DNA of 64,000 nucleotides from Phaeobacter sp. QD34_24. Lineage in GTDB: Bacteria; Pseudomonadota; Alphaproteobacteria; Rhodobacterales; Rhodobacteraceae. Location: the NCBI RefSeq assembly GCF_028890115.1, contig NZ_JARCJD010000006.1, positions 124,001 through 188,000 of the forward strand. Reading direction: 5' to 3'. Numbering within the stretch: position 1 is the first letter of the stretch; each line of letters starts with the position of its first letter. The notes beneath the pieces were generated by a model. It saw nothing but the letters and a program-made list of their open reading frames with translations, ran no database searches and was not told where the DNA came from. The translations under genes and the position numbers were made by a program. This document shows, in pieces, positions 25,722-33,678 of this stretch.

Positions 25722-26498
25722 ATGAAGGGATTGGACGGCAAGGTTGCCATCATTCCGGGCGGCGCCACCAAGATCGGCGCGGCCATCGCAGAGGCGTTTC
25801 GCGCCGCCGGAACAAAAGTGATGATCGCGGACATCAACGAGGAGGCAGGTCAGGCTCTGGTCGCCGAGGGCATTGCCTTTTGCAAGACCAACCTGCGTGA
25901 AGATGCCGATATCGAAGCCTTGGTCAAAGCCACCAAGGAGCAGTTCGGGCGTATCGATTTCCTGGTGAACGTGGCCTGCTCCTATCTGGACAACGGGGCG
26001 GAGTCGACGCGGGCCGAGTGGCTGGAAAGCCTGGATGTGAACATCGTCGGCTCGGTCATGCTGATGCAGGCCGCGCGCGAAGAACTGGCCAGGACCAAGG
26101 GCGCCATCGTCAATTTCGGCTCCATCTCGGCGCGCGTCGCGCAGAAGGGGCGCTGGCTCTATCCGGTGTCCAAGGCGGCGATCCTGCAGCTGACGCGCAA
26201 CCAGGCGATGGATCTGGCCCCCGATGGCATCCGCGTCAACGCAGTCAGCCCCGGCTGGACCTGGTCCAACATCATGGACGAACTCACCGGTGGCGACCGG
26301 GCAAAGACCGACGACGTCGCCAAGCCGTTTCACCTGCTGGGGCGCACCGGCAACCCGGAAGAGGTCGCCAATACGGTGCTGTTCCTCTGCTCGGACGAGG
26401 CGGGTTTCATCACCGGCACCGATATCCGCGTGGACGGCGGCTATACCGCCATGGGGCCCGAACGCGACGAGGAAGCCATCGCCCAGCTGATGGCCTGA
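25722..26498 (+). CDS. Short-chain dehydrogenase/reductase (SDR)
   Basis: 258-aa classical SDR using NAD(P)H. The nucleotide-binding loop is IPGGATKIGAAIA (slightly unusual for TGxxxGxG); the catalytic set is Ser in NFGSISA and Tyr-x-x-x-Lys in YPVSK; NAVSPGWTWSN and the C-terminal ITGTDIRVDGGYTAMG follow. First gene of a three-gene run with the flavin-dependent monooxygenase and its reductase, divergent from araC. It would oxidise an alcohol or reduce a ketone in the same pathway; substrate unknown. Confidence 0.87.
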   Translation: MKGLDGKVAIIPGGATKIGAAIAEAFRAAGTKVMIADINEEAGQALVAEGIAFCKTNLREDADIEALVKATKEQFGRIDFLVNVACSYLDNGAESTRAEWLESLDVNIVGSVMLMQAAREELARTKGAIVNFGSISARVAQKGRWLYPVSKAAILQLTRNQAMDLAPDGIRVNAVSPGWTWSNIMDELTGGDRAKTDDVAKPFHLLGRTGNPEEVANTVLFLCSDEAGFITGTDIRVDGGYTAMGPERDEEAIAQLMA

Positions 26499-26533
26499 AC
26501 CGCGCAAAGACAAAAAGACAGGGAATAACGACA

Positions 26534-27769
26534 ATGAGAAAGATCACCATCATCGGCGGCGGCCAGTCGGGCCTGCAACTGGGCCTTGGCCTGCTGAAAA
26601 AGGGCTACAAGGTGCGTATCGTGCAGAACCGCACGGGCGAGGACATCAAGGCCGGCCGGGTCATGTCCAGCCAATGCATGTTCGGCGAATCGGTGCAGAA
26701 CGAGCGCGATCTCGGCATCGATTTCTGGACCGAGGATCAGTGTCCGCCGGTCGAAGGCATCTCCTTTGCCGTGCCGCACCCGGAACAGGCAGGTGCCAAG
26801 GCGATTGACTGGACGGGGAAACTGGACCGCTTTGCCTATTCGGTGGACCAGCGGGTCAAGATGCCGGTCTGGCTGGATGAATTCGAACGCCTTGGCGGCC
26901 AGCTGGTCATCAAGGAGGCCGGGATCAGCGATCTGGAGCTTTACGCCCGCGAGGATGACCTGGTGCTGGTCGCCTCGGGCAAGGGCGAGGTCGGGCGTCT
27001 GTTCGAACGCGACGCCGAGAAATCCCCCTATGACGCGCCGATGCGGGCGCTGGCGCTGACCTACGTCAAGGGCATGACCCCGCGCGAGGACCATTCCGCC
27101 GTCTGTTTCAACCTGATCCCCGGCGTGGGCGAATACTTCGTCTTCCCGGCGCTGACCACCACCGGCCCCTGTGAGATCATGGTGTTCGAGGGTGTACCGG
27201 GTGGCCCGATGGATTGCTGGGGTGATGTGAAATCCCCCGAGCAGCATCTGGCGAAATCAAAGGAGATCCTCTCGACCTTCCTGCCCTGGGAGGCAGAGCG
27301 CTGCGCCGATATCGAGCTGACCGATGACAACGGCATCCTTGCCGGTCGCTTCCCGCCGACGGTGCGCAAACCGGTGGCAACACTGCCGTCGGGCGCCAAG
27401 GTGCTGGGCATCGGCGATGCGGTCTGTCTCAACGATCCGATCACCGGGCAAGGGTCCAACAATGCCTCCAAGGCGGCGAAGGTCTATATGGACCGGATCC
27501 TGGCGCGGGACGATCTGCCCTTTGACGAGGCCTGGATGCAGGGCACCTTCAATGCCTATTGGGATTATGCGCAATGGGTGGTGAACTGGACCAATATGAT
27601 GCTTTTGCCGCCGCCACCACATGTGCTGAACATCATGGGCACCGCCTGTGGCGAACAGCGTCTGGCCGACCGGATCACCAACGGGTTCGACGATCCGCGT
27701 GATTTCTTCCCATGGTTTGCCGATCCGCAGGCGGCCGAGGCCTATCTTGCCGAACTCCAGGCGGCCTGA
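26534..27769 (+). CDS. FAD-dependent monooxygenase, styrene monooxygenase StyA-like
   Basis: 411-aa oxygenase component of a two-component (external flavoprotein) monooxygenase. N-terminal Rossmann motif ITIIGGGQSGLQLGLGLL (residues 4-21) and the second FAD motif LGIGDAVCLNDPITGQGSNN (about 293-312) match the StyA/indole monooxygenase family, which epoxidises vinyl-aromatics or indoles with FADH2 supplied by a separate reductase. It has no NADH-binding domain, in line with this. The reductase gene starts 3 bp after its stop. The natural substrate in this organism is open. Confidence 0.83.
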   Translation: MRKITIIGGGQSGLQLGLGLLKKGYKVRIVQNRTGEDIKAGRVMSSQCMFGESVQNERDLGIDFWTEDQCPPVEGISFAVPHPEQAGAKAIDWTGKLDRFAYSVDQRVKMPVWLDEFERLGGQLVIKEAGISDLELYAREDDLVLVASGKGEVGRLFERDAEKSPYDAPMRALALTYVKGMTPREDHSAVCFNLIPGVGEYFVFPALTTTGPCEIMVFEGVPGGPMDCWGDVKSPEQHLAKSKEILSTFLPWEAERCADIELTDDNGILAGRFPPTVRKPVATLPSGAKVLGIGDAVCLNDPITGQGSNNASKAAKVYMDRILARDDLPFDEAWMQGTFNAYWDYAQWVVNWTNMMLLPPPPHVLNIMGTACGEQRLADRITNGFDDPRDFFPWFADPQAAEAYLAELQAA

Positions 27770-27772
27770 GGC

Positions 27773-28279
27773 ATGAGCATGAGCGTCGATCAAGCCAGCT
27801 TCCGCTCGGCCATGGCGCGGTTTCCGGGGGCGGTGACGGTGATCACCGCCCTGTCGGGACCGGAAGCGGGGGCAGAGCGGCGCGGCATCACCGCCACCGC
27901 CGTCTGCTCGGTCTCGGCCGATCCGCCCAGCCTGCTGGTCTGCGTCAACCGCGCCACCGGCACCCGCGCCGCGATCCACGAGACGGGCCGTTTCAACGTC
28001 AACCTTCTGGCCAAGCCGGACGATCTCCTGGCGATGCAATTTGCAGGCCAGGGCGGCGTGACCGGAGAGGAGAAATTCGCATGGGGAGACTGGAACGCCG
28101 ATAGCCGTGGCCTGCCGCGGCTGGCTTCGGCGCTGTTGTGCTTTTCCTGTGATGTGAGCGAGGCGACCGAGGCGGGCAGCCACACGGTCTTCATCGGGCG
28201 GATCACGGACATCGCGCAGGGCGAAGGCGAGCCGCTGCTCTATGAACGCTCGGGCTTCCAGTGTCTTGCCCCGATCTGA
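27773..28279 (+). CDS. Flavin reductase (StyB/HpaC-like), partner of the monooxygenase
   Basis: 168-aa FMN-binding split-barrel reductase. Family features are FRSAMARFPGAVTVIT at the N-terminus, GITATAVCSVSADPPSLLVC (about 39-58) forming the flavin site, and FNVNLLAKPDDLLAMQFAG. It should use NADH to make the free reduced flavin consumed by the StyA-like oxygenase directly upstream, to which it is coupled (3-bp gap). Last gene of this plus-strand run; the convergent hfaD-like gene ends 40 bp further on. Confidence 0.86.
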   Translation: MSMSVDQASFRSAMARFPGAVTVITALSGPEAGAERRGITATAVCSVSADPPSLLVCVNRATGTRAAIHETGRFNVNLLAKPDDLLAMQFAGQGGVTGEEKFAWGDWNADSRGLPRLASALLCFSCDVSEATEAGSHTVFIGRITDIAQGEGEPLLYERSGFQCLAPI

Positions 28280-28284
28280 AACCC

Positions 28285-28307
28285 CGGCGGATCGGGAGGA
28301 TCCGCCG
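28285..28307. terminator. Hairpin between the convergent flavin reductase and hfaD-like genes
   Basis: CGGCGGATC-GGGAG-GATCCGCCG gives a perfect 9-bp stem with a 5-nt loop, centred in the 39-bp gap between two convergent genes. No T-run on either side, so it is best seen as a shared 3'-end structure or weak bidirectional terminator. Confidence 0.5.
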
Positions 28308-28318
28308 AGACTGGCGTA

Positions 28319-28855
28319 TTAGTTCAAAACCGCGTTGGTCACCGTCAGCGAGTTTCCGATCGCCGCGGCGGTGACTGCGGCGGCGTTGGTGACCTGACCG
28401 CTGACAGAGGCGGTGATCGCGCCGGTGTTGAGCTGCCCCATAGCCGAATGGACGCCGGTTGCTCCGCTCAGGTTGAGGCTGGCCGAGTTGCCGATAGCGG
28501 CCACTGTCACGGTGGCATCGGTGACCGATCCGCTGAGCGTGGCCAGGGTCGCGCCAAGGTTCGCTTGCTGCACGGCGGTCCCCAGGTCCGACGTCAGCGA
28601 GTTAGCGATGGCGGCCACTGTCACGGCCGAGTTCACGGCGTCACTGGCGGTGATCGTCGCCTCTTCGGAGATCTCGGCAGTGACATCGCCAAGGTTCAGC
28701 TGGCCGTTGAGAGCCATGGTCTGGGAGACAGCCGTTTCAACGCTGAGGTTGATGTCGCTCAGAAGGCCATTGCCGTTTCCGTTTCCGTTGTTGTCGGCCA
28801 GGGCCGGGGCCGCCAGGCAGGTCAGTGCCGCGCAGGTGATCAGTTTCATCTTCAT
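28319..28855 (-). CDS. HfaD-like repeat protein, putative holdfast-anchor or curli-like surface fibre
   Basis: 178-aa exported protein. Signal peptide MKMKLITCAALTCLAAPALA, then an Asn-Gly run (DNNGNGNGNG, 21-30), then three imperfect repeats of about 40 residues, each with QxNxG, a Ser/Thr/Val-rich strand pair and AIxNS (AIANSL 82-87, AIGNSA 120-125, AIGNSL 165-170). No charged core and alternating Ala/Val/Thr suggest a beta-solenoid or amyloid-like fold. Third gene after hfaA- and CsgG-like genes, the hfaA-hfaB-hfaD order of Caulobacter, where HfaD anchors the polar holdfast. It is much shorter than Caulobacter HfaD. The ATG at 28855 begins the signal peptide. Confidence 0.65.
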   Translation of the reverse strand: MKMKLITCAALTCLAAPALADNNGNGNGNGLLSDINLSVETAVSQTMALNGQLNLGDVTAEISEEATITASDAVNSAVTVAAIANSLTSDLGTAVQQANLGATLATLSGSVTDATVTVAAIGNSASLNLSGATGVHSAMGQLNTGAITASVSGQVTNAAAVTAAAIGNSLTVTNAVLN

Positions 28856-28871
28856 CGGGTGTTCCACTCGT

Positions 28872-29711
28872 TCAAAGGGTTTGGGGTTGGGATGCCGGGG
28901 TCTCCAGGTCCAACACGCAGACCTCCGGATCAATCTGCAGATGGGTGCGTGTCAGGTCCGCGACGGCCTTTTCGATCATCGCCCGAACCGCCATCTGCAT
29001 CGGTTCCAGCGCCCGTTCGGAAACGGAGAGATCGAAAAGGTGATCGTCGAAGAATTCAAAGACCCCGGCGCGTACTTCGCGGCCGATGATCTGTTTCTGG
29101 TAGCTGACCACATCGACCACCCTCAGGCTTTGGGTCTCTACCAGCCGCAGGTCGATCGCCACGTTCATCACGTAGACCTGCGAACCGAAGCCGCCATTGC
29201 CTGCCAGGAGATCGACCGCGCTGGAGCCGATATTGTAGTTCAGCTCGGTAATACCGCCGAGCAGCACCAGGTCACTGCCGAGGACGCTGGCGGGCCGGAT
29301 GTCGCGCACGGCGCCATCGTCTTCGATAAGGTTGTTGTTGGCCAGCTTCAGCTCATCCGTGGCCACGGCGGTGTCCAGCCGCTCCACCAGCGGCAGCCCG
29401 ATCCGGTCCAGCGCCGAGATCGCCATCAGCGATGCCCCCTGCGTGACCCGCCGCCCGCCAAGGTTGTCGGAATACTTGCCGGTATAGTCGGTGATGGCGC
29501 CAACCGCGATCCGGGGCGCGGTTTTCCTCTCCACATGATCGGAAAGGCAGGTCAAGGCCTTGCTATAGGGTGTTTCATTGCCGATCACCGGAGCCGTTCC
29601 GATGGGGGTGACGTATTGGCCCTGCGCATCCGGGCGCATTGTCACCGAACAGGCGCTGAGCACCAGGAGCACAGGCCCGAACAGAGCGGATATGCGCGAC
29701 CGGCTACTCAA
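28872..29711 (-). CDS. hfaB: CsgG/HfaB-family outer-membrane lipoprotein
   Basis: 279-aa lipoprotein with lipobox LSAC (Cys21 in VLLVLSACSV) and a CsgG domain: RIAVGAITDYTGKY, TQGASLMAISALDRIG, VLGSDLVLLGGITELNYN, VAIDLRLVETQSLRVVDVVS. CsgG proteins form the outer-membrane pore that secretes curli subunits; HfaB is the Caulobacter homologue that helps secrete and anchor HfaA and HfaD. It overlaps the hfaA-like gene by 8 bp and precedes the hfaD-like gene by 16 bp. This points to a secretion pore for the two small neighbours. Confidence 0.8.
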   Translation of the reverse strand: MSSRSRISALFGPVLLVLSACSVTMRPDAQGQYVTPIGTAPVIGNETPYSKALTCLSDHVERKTAPRIAVGAITDYTGKYSDNLGGRRVTQGASLMAISALDRIGLPLVERLDTAVATDELKLANNNLIEDDGAVRDIRPASVLGSDLVLLGGITELNYNIGSSAVDLLAGNGGFGSQVYVMNVAIDLRLVETQSLRVVDVVSYQKQIIGREVRAGVFEFFDDHLFDLSVSERALEPMQMAVRAMIEKAVADLTRTHLQIDPEVCVLDLETPASQPQTL

Positions 29712-30060
29712 GGTTCAGCCTGCCATTGAGACTGTCAGCGGCGATCACGGCGCCAGAGTTCGTCTGCTCTGCGTTCAGGATGATGGTATTGCCCGATCCG
29801 CTTTGCACGATCGAGATCGTATTGGCGATTGCCCCGATCGAGCGGCTTTGCGCTGCGGCGCCAAGAGCGCTGCCGGTCGAGATGATCCGGTTGAAATTCG
29901 CATCGCGCTGCGGCGTGATCGGGATTTCGAAGAGCGTGCCGCCATCATCGGCGCGGGCCGGGGAGGCCCCCGCCACGGCGATGACCCCAAGGATCACCGC
30001 TGCAGGTAGTCTGCAACAGAGGTTTGCGGTTTGGCTGTTCGGCGAAGGCGACCGTCTCAT
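29704..30060 (-). CDS. hfaA: HfaA-like holdfast-anchoring protein
   Basis: 118-aa exported protein. The N-terminus carries a basic start and hydrophobic core (AAVILGVIAVAGASPARA) as signal peptide. The mature C-terminal part reads ANTISIVQSGSGNTIILN then AEQTNSG and LNGRLNLE, a curlin-like pattern of alternating hydrophobic and Asn/Gln/Ser residues seen in Caulobacter HfaA. First gene of the hfaA-hfaB-hfaD-like operon. HfaA forms a detergent-resistant surface fibre in Caulobacter; by analogy this may anchor a roseobacter rosette or attachment polysaccharide. Confidence 0.68.
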   Translation of the reverse strand: MRRSPSPNSQTANLCCRLPAAVILGVIAVAGASPARADDGGTLFEIPITPQRDANFNRIISTGSALGAAAQSRSIGAIANTISIVQSGSGNTIILNAEQTNSGAVIAADSLNGRLNLE

Positions 30061-30265
30061 GTCGAAGACCCTTTCTTGTGCCGGGCGCGGGCCGACAGGC
30101 TTCGATTTGAGAATAATTTGAAAAGAATTTGCTGTATGTCCCGCCTAGGGTCAGGACCAGCCCCTAAAGGTAGCGGCTCTTCTATTCCATCGGTATCATC
30201 TGGCGCAGAAGAACCCCTCAGTTATCCTTAATTGCTGTGAGTCGCAGACGCTGGCGGGCGGGGGG

Positions 30266-31201
30266 TCAATATCCCCGCGCCCGGTCCACCTCATGCAAGA
30301 GCGCCTGTCCGGCCTCAAGGCGGCGCAGATTCTCCACCACATCAGCCAGGGCATCGCCCAGATGCCAGCCCGACACATGCGGCGTGATGGTCACTGAAGG
30401 ATGGCGCCAGAGGGGATCGTCCTGGGGCAGGGGTTCCGTGCACAGCACATCCAGCACCGCATGGCCGGGCGTGCCGCGATTCAGGGCGGCGATCAGGGCG
30501 GCCTCATCAATCAGATCGCCGCGCCCGGCGTTGATCAGCATGGCGCCGGGCTTCATGGCGGCCAGCATCTCGGGGCCCATCAGGCCGCGTGTTTCAGAGG
30601 TCGAAGGCAGGATGGCGCAGACATAATCGCATTGGCCCAGCATCCCCGGCAGGGCGTCCGCGCCGTGATGACAGGTGATGCCTTCGATCCCTTTTGCCGA
30701 GCGGCTCCAGCCGTGTACCTGAAAGCCGAGGCCTGCCATCAGCCGCGCCGTCAGCCCGCCGATATGACCCAAGCCCAACACGCCCACGGTTGTCATATGG
30801 GTGCGTTTCGGGGCCACCGGATCCCAATGGGCCCGGGCCTGCGCCTCGGCGTGGTGCAGGAGATTACGTTGTGCGCGCAGAACATAGGCAAGACAGTATT
30901 CCGCGATCTCGCGGGCGGGCTCCTCGGGCTTCAGCCGCGCCACGCGCACATGGGGCGCCACTGTGGGATGATTGACGATGGTTTCGACGCCCGCACCCAG
31001 TTTCTGCACCAGCTTCAGGTTCGGCAGGCGTGCGGCGATATCTGTCTTGAGGGTCGAGACCGCCAGCATGGTGATCTCATCCAGGTTGCCGGGGCTGGAT
31101 GCGGGGCGGATATCGGCGCCGGGGGCCAGCGCGCGCAGCTCCTCTGCCAGATCCTCTTCGCTGTACCAGCCGCCATGTCCGATGCTGATGAGTAGTGCCA
31201 T
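30266..31201 (-). CDS. D-2-hydroxyacid dehydrogenase, glyoxylate/hydroxypyruvate reductase type
   Basis: 311-aa NAD(P)-dependent dehydrogenase. Rossmann loop GVLGLGHIGGLTARLMAGLG (about 137-156) with WSRSAK after the second strand (an Arg-Ser pattern favouring NADPH); catalytic Arg in INAGRGDLIDE, Glu in DVLCTEPLPQDDP and His in ITPHVSGW. The order and spacing match GhrA-like enzymes. ATG at 31201 (MALLISIGHGG) is preferred; the longer open frame crosses the divergent promoter region. It is divergent from the acyl-CoA dehydrogenase gene. The 205-bp gap to the hfaA-like gene has no coding potential and should hold the hfa promoter. Confidence 0.87.
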   Translation of the reverse strand: MALLISIGHGGWYSEEDLAEELRALAPGADIRPASSPGNLDEITMLAVSTLKTDIAARLPNLKLVQKLGAGVETIVNHPTVAPHVRVARLKPEEPAREIAEYCLAYVLRAQRNLLHHAEAQARAHWDPVAPKRTHMTTVGVLGLGHIGGLTARLMAGLGFQVHGWSRSAKGIEGITCHHGADALPGMLGQCDYVCAILPSTSETRGLMGPEMLAAMKPGAMLINAGRGDLIDEAALIAALNRGTPGHAVLDVLCTEPLPQDDPLWRHPSVTITPHVSGWHLGDALADVVENLRRLEAGQALLHEVDRARGY

Positions 31202-31325
31202 TTTCGATAGTCCCTCGTCTTTGTGCCGTACGGTCAGCCTGTTACGTTCCGTCACAGTGCTGGACAGTCTTCCACGGACTAAGCCATGGTTTCGACCAAA
31301 GCGAAAGTCGTGAGGGAGGACGGTC

Positions 31326-32561
31326 ATGGATATGAATTTCGGAATGCGGGAGGAGAACCGCAAGCTGCTTGATCGGGTCGCGGCCATGGTGCGCGACGAG
31401 ATCATGCCGCTGGAGGCAGAATACCAGGCCGAGATCGGCAAGGGAGACCGCTGGACCTATACCGAACGGCAGGCCGAGATCCTTGAGGGGCTGAAGGCCA
31501 AGGCGAAGGCCGCCGGTCTGTGGAACTTCTGGCTGACCGACAGCGACCGGGGCTTTGGCCTTACCACTGTGGAATACGCGCATTTCGCCGAGGAAATGGG
31601 CAAGACCCCGCTGGGATCCGAAGTGTTCAACTGTTCGGCACCGGATACCGGCAACATGGAAGTCTTTGAGCGCTACGGCACTGAAGCAATGAAGAAACAG
31701 TGGCTGGCGCCGCTGCTTGAGGGCGAGATCCGCTCCGCCTACCTGATGACCGAGCCGGACGTCGCCTCGTCCGATGCAACCAATATCGACATGTCCTGCG
31801 TGCGCGATGGCGATGACTACGTGCTGAATGGCGAGAAGTACTGGGCCTCGGGTGCAGGTGATCCGCGCTGCAAGGTCTATATCGTGATGGTGCGCACGGG
31901 CGGTGACGATCTGCCCAAACACGGGCGCCATTCGATGATCGTGGTGGCAGCCGACACGCCGGGCATCGAGATCCTGCGCCCGATGGAGGTCTTCGGCCAT
32001 GACGATGCGCCCCACGGCCACATGCATCTGCGCTTCACCAATGTCCGCGTTCCGGCCGAGAACCTGCTGGTCGGCGAAGGGCGCGGCTTCGAGATCGCGC
32101 AGGGGCGTCTTGGGCCGGGCCGCATCCACCACTGCATGCGCTCGATCGGTCAGGCCGAGGCGGCGCTGGAGCTGATGTGCCGCCGCTCGCTCGAGAAAGA
32201 AGCCTTTGGCAAGAAACTGGCGCAGCTCGGCGCCAACTACGACATCATCGCCGAATGCCGCATGGAGATCGAGATGGCCCGGCTTCTGTGCCTCAAGGCC
32301 GCCTGGATGATGGATCAGGGTGATGCGCGCGCCGCGGCGCCGCATATCTCGCAGATCAAGGTGGTGGCTCCGCGCGTGGCGCTGAAGGTGCTGGATGAGG
32401 CGATGCAGATGTATGGCGGCCAGGGCATTTCCCAGGACACGCCGCTGGCCATGGGCTGGACCTGGCAGCGCGCGCTGCGCTTTGCCGATGGGCCGGATGC
32501 GGTGCACCGCCGCCAGGTGGCACGGACCGAGCTGAAGAAATACACGCAGGAAAAGGTCTGA
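31326..32561 (+). CDS. Acyl-CoA dehydrogenase
   Basis: 411-aa FAD enzyme, normal family length. N-terminal helical domain, then the FAD/substrate motif YLMTEPDVASSDATNI (about 139-154), the middle beta domain NGEKYWASGAG, the RVPAENLLVGEGRGF block, and the C-terminal helices with QMYGGQGISQDTPLA (about 361-375). The sequence style resembles the ACAD10/11-like branch. It starts an operon with a TesB-like thioesterase 5 bp after its stop. It likely introduces a 2,3-double bond into a branched or medium-chain acyl-CoA; the exact substrate is unknown. Confidence 0.88.
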   Translation: MDMNFGMREENRKLLDRVAAMVRDEIMPLEAEYQAEIGKGDRWTYTERQAEILEGLKAKAKAAGLWNFWLTDSDRGFGLTTVEYAHFAEEMGKTPLGSEVFNCSAPDTGNMEVFERYGTEAMKKQWLAPLLEGEIRSAYLMTEPDVASSDATNIDMSCVRDGDDYVLNGEKYWASGAGDPRCKVYIVMVRTGGDDLPKHGRHSMIVVAADTPGIEILRPMEVFGHDDAPHGHMHLRFTNVRVPAENLLVGEGRGFEIAQGRLGPGRIHHCMRSIGQAEAALELMCRRSLEKEAFGKKLAQLGANYDIIAECRMEIEMARLLCLKAAWMMDQGDARAAAPHISQIKVVAPRVALKVLDEAMQMYGGQGISQDTPLAMGWTWQRALRFADGPDAVHRRQVARTELKKYTQEKV

Positions 32562-32566
32562 TTCCC

Positions 32567-33367
32567 ATGAAGGATGCGCTGTCGGCGGTGCCGTTTTTCT
32601 CGCAATCTGCCGATGGCGTGTTTGTTGGAAACGATACCGCCCGCGGCCCCTGGTCTCCGGAGCACTGCCACGCAGGTCCGGTGACCGGACTGGTGGCACG
32701 CGCCGCCGAGCGTGAGATCGGGGCAGAGAAGATGCTGGCCCGCCTGACGCTGGATATCCTGCGACCGCTGCCTCTGGCGGGGCTGGTTGTCGCGGCCGAG
32801 ACCACGCGCCACACGCGCACGCTGGCGACCACATCGGTCACGGTGCATGATTTCGACGGCACGCTCTGCGTTCAGGCGACAACGATGCACCTGGTGCGCA
32901 AGGACCTGGGCGCGGTGCCAACGGCCCCCGTGACGCCGCTGCGGTTCGAGGAGGCGGTGCCGGGGCAGTTCTTCCCGGACCGTGGGCCGCACCAGAAGCC
33001 GTTTTTCGCGGATTTCATAGAGGTCGCCTACCCGCCGGGGTTCTCGGTTGGCGTGGGGCCAAAGACCATGTGGATGCGCGCACCCCGTCTCCTGGAGGGG
33101 GAAGAGCAGTCCCCGGTTCAGTCGATGTGCGCCCTTGCGGATTGCGGCAACGGGATTTCCTGGAACGCACGCCCATCCGAGATGGGCTTCATGAACACGG
33201 ATCTGACGCTGCACATCCACCGCGCCCCCGAAAGCGACTGGTTGGCGTCGGAGTCGGTGTCGCACTGGCATGGCACCGGGATCGGCATGTCGCAATCGGT
33301 GCTGCATGACACCAGGGGTCCGATTGCCACCGCGCTGCAAACATTGGTGCTGCACCCACCGTCCTGA
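32567..33367 (+). CDS. TesB-like double-hotdog acyl-CoA thioesterase
   Basis: 266-aa protein with an N-terminal hotdog (RGPWSPEHCHAGPVTGLVARA about 26-46, the active-site helix region in this family; LDILRPLPLAGLVVAAETTR after it) and a C-terminal half with QSMCALADCGNGISW and the closing strand TLHIHRAPESDWLASES, then SVLHDTRGPIATALQTLVL. This is the acyl-CoA thioesterase (4HBT_3) arrangement. Co-transcribed with the acyl-CoA dehydrogenase, suggesting a shared acyl-CoA pathway. Catalytic residues cannot be assigned with certainty by eye. Confidence 0.78.
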   Translation: MKDALSAVPFFSQSADGVFVGNDTARGPWSPEHCHAGPVTGLVARAAEREIGAEKMLARLTLDILRPLPLAGLVVAAETTRHTRTLATTSVTVHDFDGTLCVQATTMHLVRKDLGAVPTAPVTPLRFEEAVPGQFFPDRGPHQKPFFADFIEVAYPPGFSVGVGPKTMWMRAPRLLEGEEQSPVQSMCALADCGNGISWNARPSEMGFMNTDLTLHIHRAPESDWLASESVSHWHGTGIGMSQSVLHDTRGPIATALQTLVLHPPS

Positions 33368-33370
33368 ATG

Positions 33371-33668
33371 GGCCGGGGCTCCCGCCCATTCGCGACATTC
33401 TGTTGAATGCCGCTCACGGTTGGGCCTGGCGCCGCTGGCGCGGCGCGGGGGGCTGGGGAAGCGGTTCAGGGGCTGGTCTGCCCCTGAACGCGCCATTGCG
33501 ATTTTGTCGAAGAGTGCCGCCTCAAGGGTAAACCGCGCGTGCCGCGCGGCGGCCTTGCCGCCCTTGACCCGGCTTTCGTGGGGTGGAAGTGCGCCGCGGT
33601 AGCGGCGCCGGGCCCAAGGCTTTTTGCTGCATCTTCGATGCGGGGGAAAGGCGCGGGAGCCATCCCCG
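33371..33668. repeat. Dispersed structured intergenic element, copy 1 (complete)
   Basis: Fills the gap between two convergent genes. Parts: left end GGCTCCCGCCC (33377-33387); GTTGGGCCTG plus hairpin GCGCCGC-TGGC-GCGGCGC (33429-33446); hairpin GTTCAGGGGC/GCCCCTGAAC (33464-33489); core closed by TCAAGGG (33522) and CCCTTGA (33561) enclosing two hairpins, CCGCGCG-TGC-CGCGCGG and CGGC-CTT-GCCG; then GCGCCGC-GGTA-GCGGCGC with CGGGCCCAA (33591-33617), the inverse of the left unit (15 of 16 bases, 33420-33435 against 33602-33617); and right end GCGCGGGAGCC. No coding potential. Confidence 0.85.
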
Positions 33669-33678
33669 CTTCGTGGGA

